34,984 bases of DNA, from the NCBI RefSeq assembly GCF_022340605.1, contig NZ_JAJDNQ010000059.1, positions 1-34,984 on the forward strand, read 5' to 3'. This DNA is from Thiohalocapsa sp. (GTDB lineage: Bacteria; Pseudomonadota; Gammaproteobacteria; Chromatiales; Chromatiaceae). This document shows, piece after piece, positions 16,040 to 25,358 of the stretch. The notes beneath the pieces were generated by a model that saw only the letters and a program-made list of their open reading frames with translations, was not told the DNA's origin and did not search any database. Position 1 is the first letter of the stretch. Each line of letters opens with the position of its first letter. The position numbers and the translations under genes are program-made.

Positions 16040-19000
16040 CCGATCTTCGCCAGCAGGGCCGACGCATCCTCGCGCTGTTCCTCGCTGCCCTCCTGCACGA
16101 CCTCCTCGAGGATGGCGCGGGCGGCGTCGGCGTCTTCCATTTCGATGTAGGCACGGGCCAGGTCCAGTTTGGTTCCCGCCTCGTCCCAGAGGCCCGAATC
16201 CATGCGCCACTGCGATGAGAGCACATCGCTGGAGATGCTGTCCCCCGCCGGGCCGCCGTCAACCGTTTCTTGGTAAAGCTCCGTCGGCGATCCCTGCGAG
16301 ACGGCCGTGGAGAGCGGATCGGGCAGCGGGGAGCGGGAATCCTCCAACTCGTCGTCGTCGCCCGCGCCGGGGACCGCACTGAGGTCGGGCAGCGCGTCCG
16401 GCACCGGCAGCGTCAGGTCGTCCGGCGCCGAGTCCGCCGGCGTCGCGGTGAGCCGCTCCAGCTCATCGAGATCCAGATCCAGCCCCTCGCCCCCGGGCTG
16501 CTCCGCCGCTGGCGACGGAGCGGCCGGCACCGGTGCGGCGGGGAACGCCGGTCCCTCGGTCGGCTCGTAGCCAGAGAGATCCTCGGTGTAAACGGGTGGC
16601 GCTGGTGCATCGCCAGCGGACTGGGTGGACTCCAGATTGGTACCGAAGTCGTCCATCTCCTGCAAGTCGAGCTCCAGGTCGGCCATCTGCTCGCGGAGCC
16701 GCTCGGCACTGGACGGGTTCACCTCGCGCACCGAGAAGCCAAGTCCGGTGTCATCGCTGTCACCGAGCATGTCGCTGCTCTGCACCATTTCGCCGCTCAA
16801 GGCCTCGCCAGAGCCCATCGGGATCGGTGCGGCGGCCAGCGGCTTGATGCGCGGCGCCGCCGCCGCGGGCGCACCTTCCTCGCCCGGACCGAGCCCCGCA
16901 AGACCGGCCTCGAGGCTGGTCCACTTGGCCGGCTCCCGTTTGTCATCACCGGCCCCCCGCATCGACTCCAGCAGCTCGGCCAGCGCCGCCCTGTTGCCGC
17001 TGCCCAGCAGCGCCTCGCCGAGCTTGTACTTGAGGTCAGGCCGCTCGGGCGCGTGCTCCAACTCCTCGCGCAGCAGCGCCTCGGCCTCCCGATAGCGCCC
17101 GTAGAGGATGTAAATGTCGGCCTCGGCGATGACGTCGGCCTCCTGGGTCTCCTGCTGGCTCGGCGGGATATTGGAGACAACGCTGATGGGCAGACCGGTT
17201 TGGACATCGATGGCCGGGCCGGCGTCGGCGGAGGTGGTCGATCCGTGCAGGGGCGCGTCGGAGTCGAGATCCGGCAGGGTATCGAGGTCGATCTCTCCCG
17301 TGGTAGATGCCACCTCGAAGCCGTACTCGGGCCCCGCATCCGGCAGCGGCTCCGACCGCGCGGCGACCAGGTCGGCCGCCGTCTCGGCTTCCGCTTCCTC
17401 CGCGATCAGTTGGCGGCGGCGCCGATATGCCAAGAGCCCCAGGGCGCCAAGCAGCACCGCGGCGAGCGCGGCGACGAGCGCCCAAGGCGGCACGGCGCGG
17501 GCAACGCCGCCGGCGGTACTCAGGATGCCCGCCCAGAAGGGCTGTTTCCCGACCTTCGTGGCGTCGCTTTCACCTGTGGCCGGCACGGATGCGGTCGCGG
17601 TGCCTGTTGCCGTGCCTGTTGCCATGTCGAGGGCCGTCGGCGCCGGAGTGGTCGTCGCGGCGCTGGCGGCGGACGGCGCCGGCGATGGCGCCTCGGCGGC
17701 GCCGGCCGCGGCGACCGCGCCAGGCTCCCCGTCACGCGCCACCGGCGAGCGATCACCCGCTCTCGGCAGTAGCTCCACACCCGCCATGGCCGTGACCGCC
17801 GGCGGCACCGGTTGCTGCACCGCCGCGGCCTGATCCGCCGCACTCCGGTCCGGCGCACCGGCGTCGGACGCCGGCAGGTATGGTGCGGCCGGCACGGGCA
17901 GTGGCTGAATCCCGGGCTCGGCGCGCGCCGCACGTTCGGCCAGCCGCAGCTGGTCCAACTGCTCGTTGCGCAACTGCAGCAGGCGCTGGATATCGGCGAG
18001 TTGCTGCTCCAGCTCGCCGATGCGATTGCGCAGCTCCGTGGTCTCCTGACGATTGCTCTCGGTAGTCTCCTGCACCATGAGCAGATCGTTGCGCAGCGCC
18101 GGGTCCAAGCTCGCGGGCGCGGCGCCTGGCGGACTCGTGGCCAGGCTCGGAAACGGGCCCGCCGTCGGCGCGGCATCGCCGGCCGGCGCCTGGCCACCGC
18201 CCGCGATGCGCAGCCGCACATCGCTGGGTACGTCCGTAATCGGGCTGGTGTTGACGCTGCGACCGGCGAGAGCGTCCTGAAACTGCCGCTGCGCTGCGGC
18301 CGGGTCCAAGGCGAACAGTTCCTCGGCCGTCGGCACCACCAGATTGGCACCCACCTGCAAGAGGTTGATGTTGCCGCGCAGGAAGGCGTCCTGGTTGTTG
18401 CGGAACAGCGCCATCGCGGTCTGCTCGACGGTCGCGCCCGGCGGCGTCAGCTCGCGGGCGATCCCGGTCAGCGTGGCGCCGCGCCGGACCGGTCCGTAAT
18501 AGAGCGGGAAGCGCGTGGAGCGTGCCTGCGGCGGCACCGGGGCGGGCGCCGGGCGCGGCATTGAGGCGGCCCGTGCTTGCGCCCGGGCCTGCTGCTGGGC
18601 CTGCTGCTGGGTGGGCGCCGGCGCGCTGTGGCGCAGCGGCGGTGCCGGCTCAGGTTCCGGTGGGGCGCGCCGGCGCGCCAGGGAGGTGCGCGGCGCGACC
18701 ACCCGCGGCGGTGCCGCGCGACCGCGCGCGGGCGGGTCCAGGAGCACCGTGTACTCCTTCACCAAGCGCCCCTGGGGCCAGAGGACCTCCACCAGGAAAT
18801 CGATGTAGGGCTCGCGAATGGGCTCGCGGCTGGAGACCTGGATGTAAGGCCGACCGTCGGTGCCGATGGCGGGGGTGAACTGGAGCCGGGTCAGGAAATG
18901 CGGCCGCTCGGCGCCGGCCTTGGCGAATTCTTCCCGACTCGCGAGCCGCGCCTTGACGGCGTCGATCTCGTCCGTGCGGACGCCCGTCAGCTCGATCTCG

Positions 19001-19125
19001 GCGTAGAAGGGCTGATTGAGCGCAGACTGGGTCCGCATCCCGCCGAGCCCGAGCGCCGCCGCGACCTCGGAAATGAGCGCGAGCAGCAGCGCCACGGCGA
19101 TGAGCAGGGGCGGTTTTGGCAACAT
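16036..19125 (-). CDS. fimV: FimV-like polar hub protein
   Basis: A 1029-residue inner-membrane protein with peptidoglycan-binding and scaffold parts, required in Pseudomonas for type IV pilus assembly and polar organisation. Order of parts: signal peptide (1-23), the conserved FimV N-terminal domain (LGLGGMRTQSALNQPFYAEIEL through WPQGRLVKEYTVLLDPP, to about 132), a LysM-like segment (about 207-265), a coiled coil (about 350-400), a Pro/Ala/Thr-rich linker, a membrane helix (about 547-567) followed by RRRRQ, an acidic cytoplasmic region with TPR-like DIYILYGRYREAEALL, and the C-terminal motif KLDLARAYIEMEDADAARAI. AGAGG lies about seven bases before the ATG. The asd-fimV-truA order is the standard one. 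It implies that the organism makes type IV pili. Confidence 0.93.
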   Translation of the reverse strand: MLPKPPLLIAVALLLALISEVAAALGLGGMRTQSALNQPFYAEIELTGVRTDEIDAVKARLASREEFAKAGAERPHFLTRLQFTPAIGTDGRPYIQVSSREPIREPYIDFLVEVLWPQGRLVKEYTVLLDPPARGRAAPPRVVAPRTSLARRRAPPEPEPAPPLRHSAPAPTQQQAQQQARAQARAASMPRPAPAPVPPQARSTRFPLYYGPVRRGATLTGIARELTPPGATVEQTAMALFRNNQDAFLRGNINLLQVGANLVVPTAEELFALDPAAAQRQFQDALAGRSVNTSPITDVPSDVRLRIAGGGQAPAGDAAPTAGPFPSLATSPPGAAPASLDPALRNDLLMVQETTESNRQETTELRNRIGELEQQLADIQRLLQLRNEQLDQLRLAERAARAEPGIQPLPVPAAPYLPASDAGAPDRSAADQAAAVQQPVPPAVTAMAGVELLPRAGDRSPVARDGEPGAVAAAGAAEAPSPAPSAASAATTTPAPTALDMATGTATGTATASVPATGESDATKVGKQPFWAGILSTAGGVARAVPPWALVAALAAVLLGALGLLAYRRRRQLIAEEAEAETAADLVAARSEPLPDAGPEYGFEVASTTGEIDLDTLPDLDSDAPLHGSTTSADAGPAIDVQTGLPISVVSNIPPSQQETQEADVIAEADIYILYGRYREAEALLREELEHAPERPDLKYKLGEALLGSGNRAALAELLESMRGAGDDKREPAKWTSLEAGLAGLGPGEEGAPAAAAPRIKPLAAAPIPMGSGEALSGEMVQSSDMLGDSDDTGLGFSVREVNPSSAERLREQMADLELDLQEMDDFGTNLESTQSAGDAPAPPVYTEDLSGYEPTEGPAFPAAPVPAAPSPAAEQPGGEGLDLDLDELERLTATPADSAPDDLTLPVPDALPDLSAVPGAGDDDELEDSRSPLPDPLSTAVSQGSPTELYQETVDGGPAGDSISSDVLSSQWRMDSGLWDEAGTKLDLARAYIEMEDADAARAILEEVVQEGSEEQREDASALLAKIG

Positions 19126-19287
19126 CCTCCGTCCTCTAGGGAACGACGACCGGGCCGGGCGTGGGGACCCCCGGCCGCACCGTCCGCGGCAGCGCCGGTG
19201 CGGCGCCCGGACGGCGCGGGGCGAATGCGAAACTCGCCTGGACTATAACGGAAAGGAAGGGAAACGACCAAGAACCAGTCGGGGTTT

Positions 19288-20415
19288 TCACCGCGCCAAC
19301 AGCAGGCGCAGCATGCGCCGCAACGGCTCCGCGGCGCCCCACAGGAGCTGGTCGCCCACCGTGAACGCGGACAGGTACCCCGGACCGAGGCTCATCTTGC
19401 GCAAACGCCCCACCGGTACGTCCAGCCTGCCGGTGACCGCGGTCGGTGACAGCTCGGCGATGGTGCGCTCGCGCTCGTTGGGCACCACGCGCACCCAGTC
19501 GTTGGCGCCGGCGAGCATGTCGGTGATCTCGTCGAGGGGGAGATCCTGCTTGAGCTTGATGGTGAGCCCCTGGCTGTGGCAGCGCATGGCGCCGACACGC
19601 ACGCAGGTGCCGTCGATGGGGATGGGGTTCGCCGTCCGGCCGAGGATCTTGTTGCTCTCGACGCCGCCCTTCCATTCCTCGCGGCTCTGACCGTTGTCGA
19701 GCTGCTTGTCGATCCAGGGGATCAGGCTGCCGGCCAGCGGCACGGAGAACAGCTCAGCGGGAAAGGCGTCGGCACGCATGGTGGCGATGACCTTGCGGTC
19801 GATGTCGAGGATGGCGCTGTGCGGGTCCGCCAGCGCGTCGGCGACGGCGTCCCGCAGTGCGCCCATCTGCAGCAACAGCTCGCGCATGTTGCGGGCACCG
19901 GCGCCCGAGGCGGCCTGGTAAGTCATCGCGCTGACCCAGTCCACCAAGTCCCGGCGCAGCAGCTCGCCCACGGCCATCAGCATCAGGCTCACGGTGCAGT
20001 TGCCGCCGATGAAGTCGCGCTTGCCAGCCACCAGGGCCTGCTCGATGACATCCAGGTTCACCGGGTCCAGCACGATGGTACTGTCCGGCTGCATGCGCAA
20101 CGTAGAAGCGGCATCGATCCAGTAGCCGCGCCAGCCGCGGGCGCGCAGTGGCGGGAAGACCGCGGACGTGTAATCGCCGCCCTGGCAGGTGACGATGGCA
20201 TCCATGGCCGCCAACGCGTCGAGGTCCATGGCATCGCGCAACGGCTGCGCGCCCTGGCCCACGTCCGGCCCCGGCTCGCCCTGCTGCGAGGTGCTGAAGA
20301 ACACGGGCTCGGCGATTTGCGCGAAGTCGCTCTCTTCGCGCATGCGCTCCATGAGCACGGAGCCGACCATGCCCCGCCAACCGACGAAACCGATTCGATT
20401 CATCATTCCAGTCAT
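19288..20415 (-). CDS. asd: Aspartate-semialdehyde dehydrogenase
   Basis: Reduces aspartyl phosphate to aspartate semialdehyde, the branch point to lysine/diaminopimelate, threonine and methionine. At 375 residues it belongs to the E. coli-type branch. The NADP-binding start is [15 protein letters not shown], the nucleophile is Cys140 in IGGNCTVS, and the acyl-binding loop is in the region with [11 protein letters not shown]. The first ATG (20415) is used, but ATG at 20403 (MNRIGFVG) fits the family equally well; neither has a strong ribosome site. It is separated from leuB by a 218-base repeat-bearing gap and from fimV by 162 bases. Confidence 0.95.
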   Translation of the reverse strand: MTGMMNRIGFVGWRGMVGSVLMERMREESDFAQIAEPVFFSTSQQGEPGPDVGQGAQPLRDAMDLDALAAMDAIVTCQGGDYTSAVFPPLRARGWRGYWIDAASTLRMQPDSTIVLDPVNLDVIEQALVAGKRDFIGGNCTVSLMLMAVGELLRRDLVDWVSAMTYQAASGAGARNMRELLLQMGALRDAVADALADPHSAILDIDRKVIATMRADAFPAELFSVPLAGSLIPWIDKQLDNGQSREEWKGGVESNKILGRTANPIPIDGTCVRVGAMRCHSQGLTIKLKQDLPLDEITDMLAGANDWVRVVPNERERTIAELSPTAVTGRLDVPVGRLRKMSLGPGYLSAFTVGDQLLWGAAEPLRRMLRLLLAR

Positions 20416-20521
20416 AAAGGCAGGCTTAAGCCCAATTCAAATCACACAGCTTATCGAAATGCTGCGGCAACGGGATGAGCGAGCGCAAGTTTCAGGGCCG
20501 CGGACCGAGCATCCCATAGGG

Positions 20522-20633
20522 TGCCTGGCCCGTGGCGCCGGGTGCCTGGCCCGCCACGCTGAGTGCCTGCCCAGCCGCGCTGGGCACCTGGCCCTCGGCA
20601 CTTTGGCCCTCGGCGCTTGGTGCTTGGCCCTTC
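20522..20633. repeat. 21-bp tandem repeat between asd and leuB
   Basis: Three successive 21-base units start at 20522, 20543 and 20564, each beginning TGCCTG(G)CCC, and decay into shorter units (CACCTGGCCC, TTGGCCCTCGGC, TGCTTGGCCC) up to the leuB stop. Read on the minus strand it gives a GQA-P/L-S repeat in an open frame, but there is no start with a ribosome site, so I call it non-coding. Confidence 0.75.
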
Positions 20634-21713
20634 CTAGTCGCGCATTGCCGCGACGACAGCATCCCCCATCCGCGTTGTACCGATGGTTTCCGTCCCCTCT
20701 GATGCGATGTCCGCCGTGCGCAAGCCCTGATCGAGCACACTCGACACGGCCCGCTCGATGCGCTCGGCATGCGCCGGTGCATTCAGCGAGTAGCGCAGCA
20801 TCATGGCCACCGAAAGGATGGTGGCGAGCGGGTTCGCGACGCCTTTGCCCGCGATGTCCGGCGCCGAGCCATGGATGGGCTCGTACATGCCCTTGCCGTC
20901 CGCATCGAGCGACGCCGACGGCAGCATGCCAATGGAGCCCGTCAGCATGGCCGCGCAGTCCGACAGAACATCACCAAACATGTTGGTGGTGACCATGACG
21001 TCGAACTGCTTCGGCGCGCGCACCAGTTGCATGGCGGCATTGTCCACGTACATGTGGGACAGCTCCACCTCGGGGTAATCCGCGCCGACGCGGATGGCGA
21101 CCTCACGCCACAGCTCGGTGCATTCCAGTACGTTGGCCTTGTCCACGGAGCACACGCGCTTGCCGCGCTTCATGGCCAGGTCGAACGCAACCCGGCAGAT
21201 GCGCTCGATCTCGGACTCGGTGTAGACCAGGGTATTGATGCCGCGGCGCTCGCCGGACGCCAGCGTCTCGACCCCGCGCGGACGGCCGAAATAGATGCCG
21301 CCGGTGAGCTCGCGGACGATCAGGATGTCCAGACCCGAGACCACCTCCGGCTTCAGCGTCGAGGCATCGGCGAGCTGCGGATAGAGAATGGCCGGGCGCA
21401 GGTTGGCGAATAGCCCCAGTTCCGAGCGCAGCCCCAGCAGGCCCTTTTCCGGGCGCACCGAGATGTCCAGCGGCTCCCACTTGGGGCCGCCGACGGCGCC
21501 GAGCAGGACCGCGTCGCAGTCGTGCGCCAATCGCAGCGTCTCCTCGGGCAACGGGTGACCGTGCTCGTCGTAGGCCGAGCCGCCCACCAGGGCCTCGTTC
21601 ATGTCGACGTCGAGGCCGAACTCGTCCCTTAGACAGGTCAGTACCTTGACCGCCTCGGCGACGATCTCGGGGCCGATGCCGTCACCGGGCAAAATCAAAA
21701 TCTTCTTGCTCAA
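20634..21713 (-). CDS. leuB: 3-isopropylmalate dehydrogenase
   Basis: The third step of leucine synthesis: NAD-dependent oxidative decarboxylation of 3-isopropylmalate. A 359-residue protein of normal length. [18 protein letters not shown] at the N-terminus, [10 protein letters not shown], and the metal/substrate motif [25 protein letters not shown] identify the family; [14 protein letters not shown] is the NAD-binding region that favours NAD over NADP. The start codon is TTG at 21713, with GAGGGG six bases upstream. leuD is 522 bases upstream, a gap full of inverted repeats, so leuB may be transcribed separately. Confidence 0.96.
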   Translation of the reverse strand: MSKKILILPGDGIGPEIVAEAVKVLTCLRDEFGLDVDMNEALVGGSAYDEHGHPLPEETLRLAHDCDAVLLGAVGGPKWEPLDISVRPEKGLLGLRSELGLFANLRPAILYPQLADASTLKPEVVSGLDILIVRELTGGIYFGRPRGVETLASGERRGINTLVYTESEIERICRVAFDLAMKRGKRVCSVDKANVLECTELWREVAIRVGADYPEVELSHMYVDNAAMQLVRAPKQFDVMVTTNMFGDVLSDCAAMLTGSIGMLPSASLDADGKGMYEPIHGSAPDIAGKGVANPLATILSVAMMLRYSLNAPAHAERIERAVSSVLDQGLRTADIASEGTETIGTTRMGDAVVAAMRD

Positions 21714-22235
21714 ACCGATCCCCTCGGTTGGTTCGTTTCAGTTGTCTGGCTCACACGAGGCCAATTCGCCACGGGGCTCGGAAGATCTCGCGCCAAGCCC
21801 GGGAAAGATGGCACGCGAAGCCGTGAGAAAGCCCACCCGAAGCTCGAAGAAGAGGTCACGCGAAGCTCGAAGAAGAGATCACGCGAAGCCGCGAAGACGC
21901 GAAGGTTGCAACGCCGCTACAAGTGCTCTTGCATGCGATACGCCCGCCCCATCTTCCCCGGCTTCGCGCCCCCAGCAACGCGGCCGTACCTAGCCCGGCG
22001 TCGCCGACACGTAGGTCGGGCCGACGCCAGGAGGCCCGACGCGGTCGTCGCCCGTCGGGCTTCGCTAGCGCTCAGCCCGACCTACGTCGTTCACGCGCAT
22101 CCGCTCGACACAGCTCGCCACGGCTAAGATCTCGCGGCTTTCCTTCGCGTCTTCGCGGCTTCGCGTGCCCCGTCTTCCGCGGCTTCGCGTGCCCCATCTT
22201 CCCCGGCCTCGCGTGCCCCCTTCAGCCGCCACACG
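21714..22235. other. Inverted-repeat-rich gap between leuD and leuB
   Basis: A 522-base gap with no credible gene. It is built of nested inverted repeats (see 21880-22167) with outlying shorter copies of GCGAAG/CTTCGC strings from about 21780 to 22220. The ORFs here are Arg-rich products of the repeats. Confidence 0.75.
21880..22167. repeat. Nested inverted repeats, 26-base outer and 13-base inner arms
   Basis: The outer arms, 21880-21905 (CACGCGAAGCCGCG...) and 22142-22167, are exact reverse complements over 26 bases. Between them, ACGTAGGTCGGGC (22009-22021) and GCCCGACCTACGT (22075-22087) form a perfect 13-base pair around a further GC-rich palindrome. Shorter copies of the outer sequence flank both sides. 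Confidence 0.9.
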
Positions 22236-22874
22236 TCAACCGAACAGCCAGGGCGCCTCGGCGGCGCGGCGCTGCTCGTAGGCAGCGATGTCGTCGGCGT
22301 GGGTCAACGTGAGCCCGATGTCGTCGAGGCCATGAATCAGGCAGTGGTGGTGGAACGGGTCGATGTCGATCTCGATGGTGCCACGGCCTTCCGCGTCCAG
22401 CTTCAGGTTGTGCAGGTCCACGTCGATGGTGAGCGGCTCGTCGCCCGTGGCCAGCTCGAACAGCTCGTCGACGATCTCCTCGTCCAGCACGATGGGCAGG
22501 AGCCCGTTCTTGATGGCATTCTGGTGAAAGATGTCGGCGAAGCTCGGCGCAATGAGCACGCGGAAGCCGTGGTCCGCCAGCGCCCAGGGGGCGTGCTCGC
22601 GGGACGAGCCGCAGCCGAAATTGCGCCGCGTCAGCAGGATGTTCGCACCGGCGTACTTCGGGTCGTTCAGCACGAAGTCCGGGTTCAGCGGCCGGCCGGA
22701 GCAGTCCTGCCCGGGCTCGCCTTGGTCCAGGTAGCGCCACTCGTCGAACAAGTTCGGGCCGAAGCCGGTGCGCGCGATGGACTTCAGGAACTGCTTCGGG
22801 ATGATCGCGTCCGTGTCCACGTTGGCGCGGTCGAGCGGCAGCACGATGCCGCGGAAGTTCTCGAAGGGCTTCAT
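22236..22874 (-). CDS. leuD: 3-isopropylmalate dehydratase small subunit
   Basis: The small (swivel) subunit of isopropylmalate isomerase, which with LeuC converts 2- to 3-isopropylmalate. A 212-residue protein. The start [31 protein letters not shown] is typical, and [15 protein letters not shown] is the signature of the swivel domain. ATG at 22874 is chosen because it lies one base after the leuC stop; the frame opens further upstream at 22907 inside leuC. The length is usual for the proteobacterial form. Confidence 0.97.
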   Translation of the reverse strand: MKPFENFRGIVLPLDRANVDTDAIIPKQFLKSIARTGFGPNLFDEWRYLDQGEPGQDCSGRPLNPDFVLNDPKYAGANILLTRRNFGCGSSREHAPWALADHGFRVLIAPSFADIFHQNAIKNGLLPIVLDEEIVDELFELATGDEPLTIDVDLHNLKLDAEGRGTIEIDIDPFHHHCLIHGLDDIGLTLTHADDIAAYEQRRAAEAPWLFG

Positions 22875-22875
22875 G

Positions 22876-24282
22876 TCAGACCTCCCGCACGTCGACGAAG
22901 CGGCCATGGATGGCGGCGGCCGCGGCCATGGCCGGGCTCACCAGATGGGTGCGGCCGCCCTGCCCCTGGCGGCCCTCGAAGTTGCGGTTGCTGGTGGACG
23001 CGCAGCGCTCGCCGGGCTCTAGGCGGTCCGCGTTCATGGCCAGACACATGGAGCAGCCGGGCTCGCGCCACTCGAAGCCGGCTTCGAGAAAGACCTTGTC
23101 CAAGCCTTCTGCCTCCGCCTGCTCCTTCACCAGCCCGGAGCCGGGCACCACCATCGCGAGCTTGATGGAGCTCGCCACCTTGCGGCCGCGGGCCACCTCG
23201 GCAGCGGCACGCAGGTCCTCGATGCGGCCGTTGGTGCAGGAGCCGATGAAGACCTTATCCAGCGCGATCTGCGCCAGCGGCGTGCCAGGCTCCAGGCCCA
23301 TGTACGCCAGCGCGTGGCGGTAACTGCCGGCCTTGACCGGGTCGGCAATCTCCGCCGGGTCCGGCACCGCGCCGTCCACCGGTAGCACCATCTCCGGCGA
23401 GGTGCCCCAGGTGACCTGCGGGCGGATGCTCGCGGCGTCGATGTGCACGACGCGGTCGTACTCGGCACCGGGGTCGGAGTTGAGGCCGAGCCAGTACTCA
23501 GCCGCCTGCTCGAACAGTTCCCCCTGCGGCGCCATGGGCCGGCCGCGGACGTACTCGACGGTCTTCTCGTCGATGCCGATGATGCCGGCGCGGGCGCCGG
23601 CCTCGATGGACATGTTGCAGACCGTCATGCGGCCTTCCATGCTGAGCGCGCGGATGGCGTCGCCCGCGTACTCGATCACGTGCCCGGTGCCGCCGGCGGT
23701 GCCGATCTCGCCGATGATGGCGAGCACGATGTCCTTGGCCGTCACGCCGCGGCCCAGCTCGCCATCCACGCTCACCAGCATGGACTTGGACTTTTTCTGC
23801 AACAGGCACTGGGTCGCCAGCACGTGCTCCACCTCGGACGTGCCGACGCCGAAGGCGAGCGCGCCGAAGGCGCCGTGCGTGGACGTATGGCTGTCGCCGC
23901 AGACGATGGTCATGCCCGGCTGCGTGAAGCCTTCCTCCGGCCCCACCACGTGCACGATGCCCTGGCGCTTGTCGCCCATGTCGAAGAGCTGGATGCCGAA
24001 CTCGCGGCAGTTGGCCTCAAGCGTCTCCACCTGCAGCCGCGAGATCGGGTCCGCAATTCCGAGGTGGCGATCCGTGGTGGGCACGTTGTGATCCGGCACG
24101 GCAAGGTTCGCCTCCGGCCACCGCGGCTCACGCCCGGCCAGCCTGAGCCCCTCGAATGCCTGCGGCGAGGTCACCTCGTGAACCAATTGCCGGTCGATGT
24201 ACATCAGCGACGTGCCATGCTCGTCGGTGCGGACGACATGCGCGTCCCAGATTTTGTCGTAGAGAGTGCGGGGCGTGGCCAT
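22876..24282 (-). CDS. leuC: 3-isopropylmalate dehydratase large subunit
   Basis: The [4Fe-4S] aconitase-fold subunit of isopropylmalate isomerase. A 468-residue protein starting [12 protein letters not shown]. Cluster ligands are in FIGSCTNGR and [10 protein letters not shown] (three cysteines); [31 protein letters not shown] is condensed here to its core, [13 protein letters not shown], a family signature. It is the first gene of the long minus-strand block and lies back to back with the Trypco1-like gene. No leader peptide or attenuator rich in leucine codons is visible in the 167-base divergent region, so leucine attenuation is not supported by the sequence. Confidence 0.97.
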   Translation of the reverse strand: MATPRTLYDKIWDAHVVRTDEHGTSLMYIDRQLVHEVTSPQAFEGLRLAGREPRWPEANLAVPDHNVPTTDRHLGIADPISRLQVETLEANCREFGIQLFDMGDKRQGIVHVVGPEEGFTQPGMTIVCGDSHTSTHGAFGALAFGVGTSEVEHVLATQCLLQKKSKSMLVSVDGELGRGVTAKDIVLAIIGEIGTAGGTGHVIEYAGDAIRALSMEGRMTVCNMSIEAGARAGIIGIDEKTVEYVRGRPMAPQGELFEQAAEYWLGLNSDPGAEYDRVVHIDAASIRPQVTWGTSPEMVLPVDGAVPDPAEIADPVKAGSYRHALAYMGLEPGTPLAQIALDKVFIGSCTNGRIEDLRAAAEVARGRKVASSIKLAMVVPGSGLVKEQAEAEGLDKVFLEAGFEWREPGCSMCLAMNADRLEPGERCASTSNRNFEGRQGQGGRTHLVSPAMAAAAAIHGRFVDVREV

Positions 24283-24344
24283 GGAAAACAGTCTCAGGGG
24301 CGAGCGCGAAGCCCGCTAGCGTAACCCGGCGGCGGGGGCAAAGA

Positions 24345-24396
24345 AAGTGCGCGGTGCGAAGTGCGCCCGCACTCCGCACTACGCACCACGCACGCC
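24345..24396. repeat. Hairpin of (AAGTGCG)n heptamers upstream of leuC
   Basis: Heptamers AAGTGCG/CGGTGCG on the left (24345-24365) face their complements CGCACTC, CGCACTA and CGCACCA on the right (to 24396). It lies in the divergent promoter region between leuC and the Trypco1-like gene, and shares its unit with 10957-10993. Confidence 0.8.
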
Positions 24397-24449
24397 TTGG
24401 ACTATGCTCCGCCCCGATTCACCGCACACCGAACGAACGGAGCCCGCCC

Positions 24450-24791
24450 ATGATCCGCATCAAACCCCTCACCCTCGACGACGGCAGCCAGATTCTCGTC
24501 GAAGTCGAGCAGGCCGACGTCTCCCTTGCCGGTCCCGCGGACAACCTGCCCACCGGCGCCGAGCCCACCGGCCTCGGCGGCAAGCTCGACGACGCCATGG
24601 CCATGATGCGCAACAGCATTGGCGCCATGGCCCGCAACGTCCACGCAAGCCTCTCCGACCAATCACCCGACGAATGGGCCATGGAAGTCAGCATCGGCTT
24701 CAAGGGCGAGACCCAGCCCATCCCCGTCATCGTCACCGGCTCCGCCACGGGCTCCGTGAAGGTCACCGCCAAGTGGAAGCGCGCCGACTGA
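24450..24791 (+). CDS. Trypco1-like (CU044_2847 family) small protein
   Basis: A 113-residue protein. The opening IRIKPLTLDDGSQILVEVE, the central helix KLDDAMAMMRNSIGAM, the segment SPDEWAMEVSIGFKGE and the final strand GSVKVTAKWKR have the layout of the trypsin-co-occurring domain 1 (Trypco1), a small domain described from predicted conflict systems together with trypsin-like proteases and NTPases. That identification is from memory of the family pattern and needs a profile search. ATG at 24450 has GGAG seven bases upstream; the longer frame from 24156 lies in the leuC antisense and is rejected. No protease, NTPase or second Trypco gene is next to it, so it is an orphan here, divergent from leuC. 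Function is unknown. Confidence 0.7.
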   Translation: MIRIKPLTLDDGSQILVEVEQADVSLAGPADNLPTGAEPTGLGGKLDDAMAMMRNSIGAMARNVHASLSDQSPDEWAMEVSIGFKGETQPIPVIVTGSATGSVKVTAKWKRAD

Positions 24792-25358
24792 CGCCGGCGC
24801 GCCGACCACCGACAGCACCGGCGTCCCAACGACCACCGGGAGCCCCGGCGTCTCGCCGCCCAACCGGGAGCGCCGGCCAACTGGGAGCGCCGGCGTCGCG
24901 CCGGCCAACGTGACCGAGCGCGGGACGCCCCGGCAGTGACCACATAGCACCGCGGTACCCGTCCACGAACCGATCCGCACACCTCAAGCGGTAGGCCGGG
25001 TTAGCGATAGCGTAACCCGAGCTACGCCGAGCACTTTCGGGATCTCTCTATGCCCCGCGCCCCGCGGCAGAGCGCACGCACCCGCCGACCATCGAGCCGC
25101 CGGGCGGCCTCACGTCTGCCCGACGCCGCAGGCGCAGAGCGCCAGAAGACGGGTGACATCGCAGGAGCGGTGTCACCAACGGCCGGGCGCTGGTCTCGCG
25201 GACTCATTGGATTGGCGAAATGTCTGGATCCGGCGCACCGTCTGACTGCGGCGGGCCGGCAAGATGCCGGCGCTCCCAGTGGCGGCTTCGCCGCTTCGCG
25301 CGCGAAACCTCGCCCGGTCTCTCCAGCAGTGCCGCCAGCCCCCAACCGACGGCCCTGG
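24792..25358. other. Non-coding gap with GGGAGCGCCGGC-type repeats
   Basis: A 567-base gap. 24792-24915 is a cluster of short GGGAGCGCCGGC/GCCGGCG strings, with another inverted copy at about 25264-25280 (TGCCGGCGCTCCCAGTGG). 24991-25026 carries a palindromic repeat listed separately. I see no gene; ORFs on both strands are repeat shadows. Confidence 0.6.
24991..25026. repeat. Dispersed palindrome, GTCGGGTTAGCG family
   Basis: GTAGGCCGGGTTAGCGATAG followed by CGTAACCCGAGCTAC; the same core, TTAGCGATAGCGTAACCCGA, is identical to 11066-11096. Confidence 0.8.

Noticed and set aside
13432..16150. Large plus-strand frames opposite trpB, trpF and truA
   Set aside because: Shadow frames of GC-rich genes; no family features, and the minus-strand genes are certain.
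21714..22235. CRISPR-like array between leuD and leuB
   Set aside because: The repeats are inverted and nested, with no regular direct repeat and spacer pattern and no cas gene.
24156..24449. N-terminal extension of the Trypco1-like protein
   Set aside because: Antisense to leuC and Arg/Cys-rich; the real start has a clear ribosome site.
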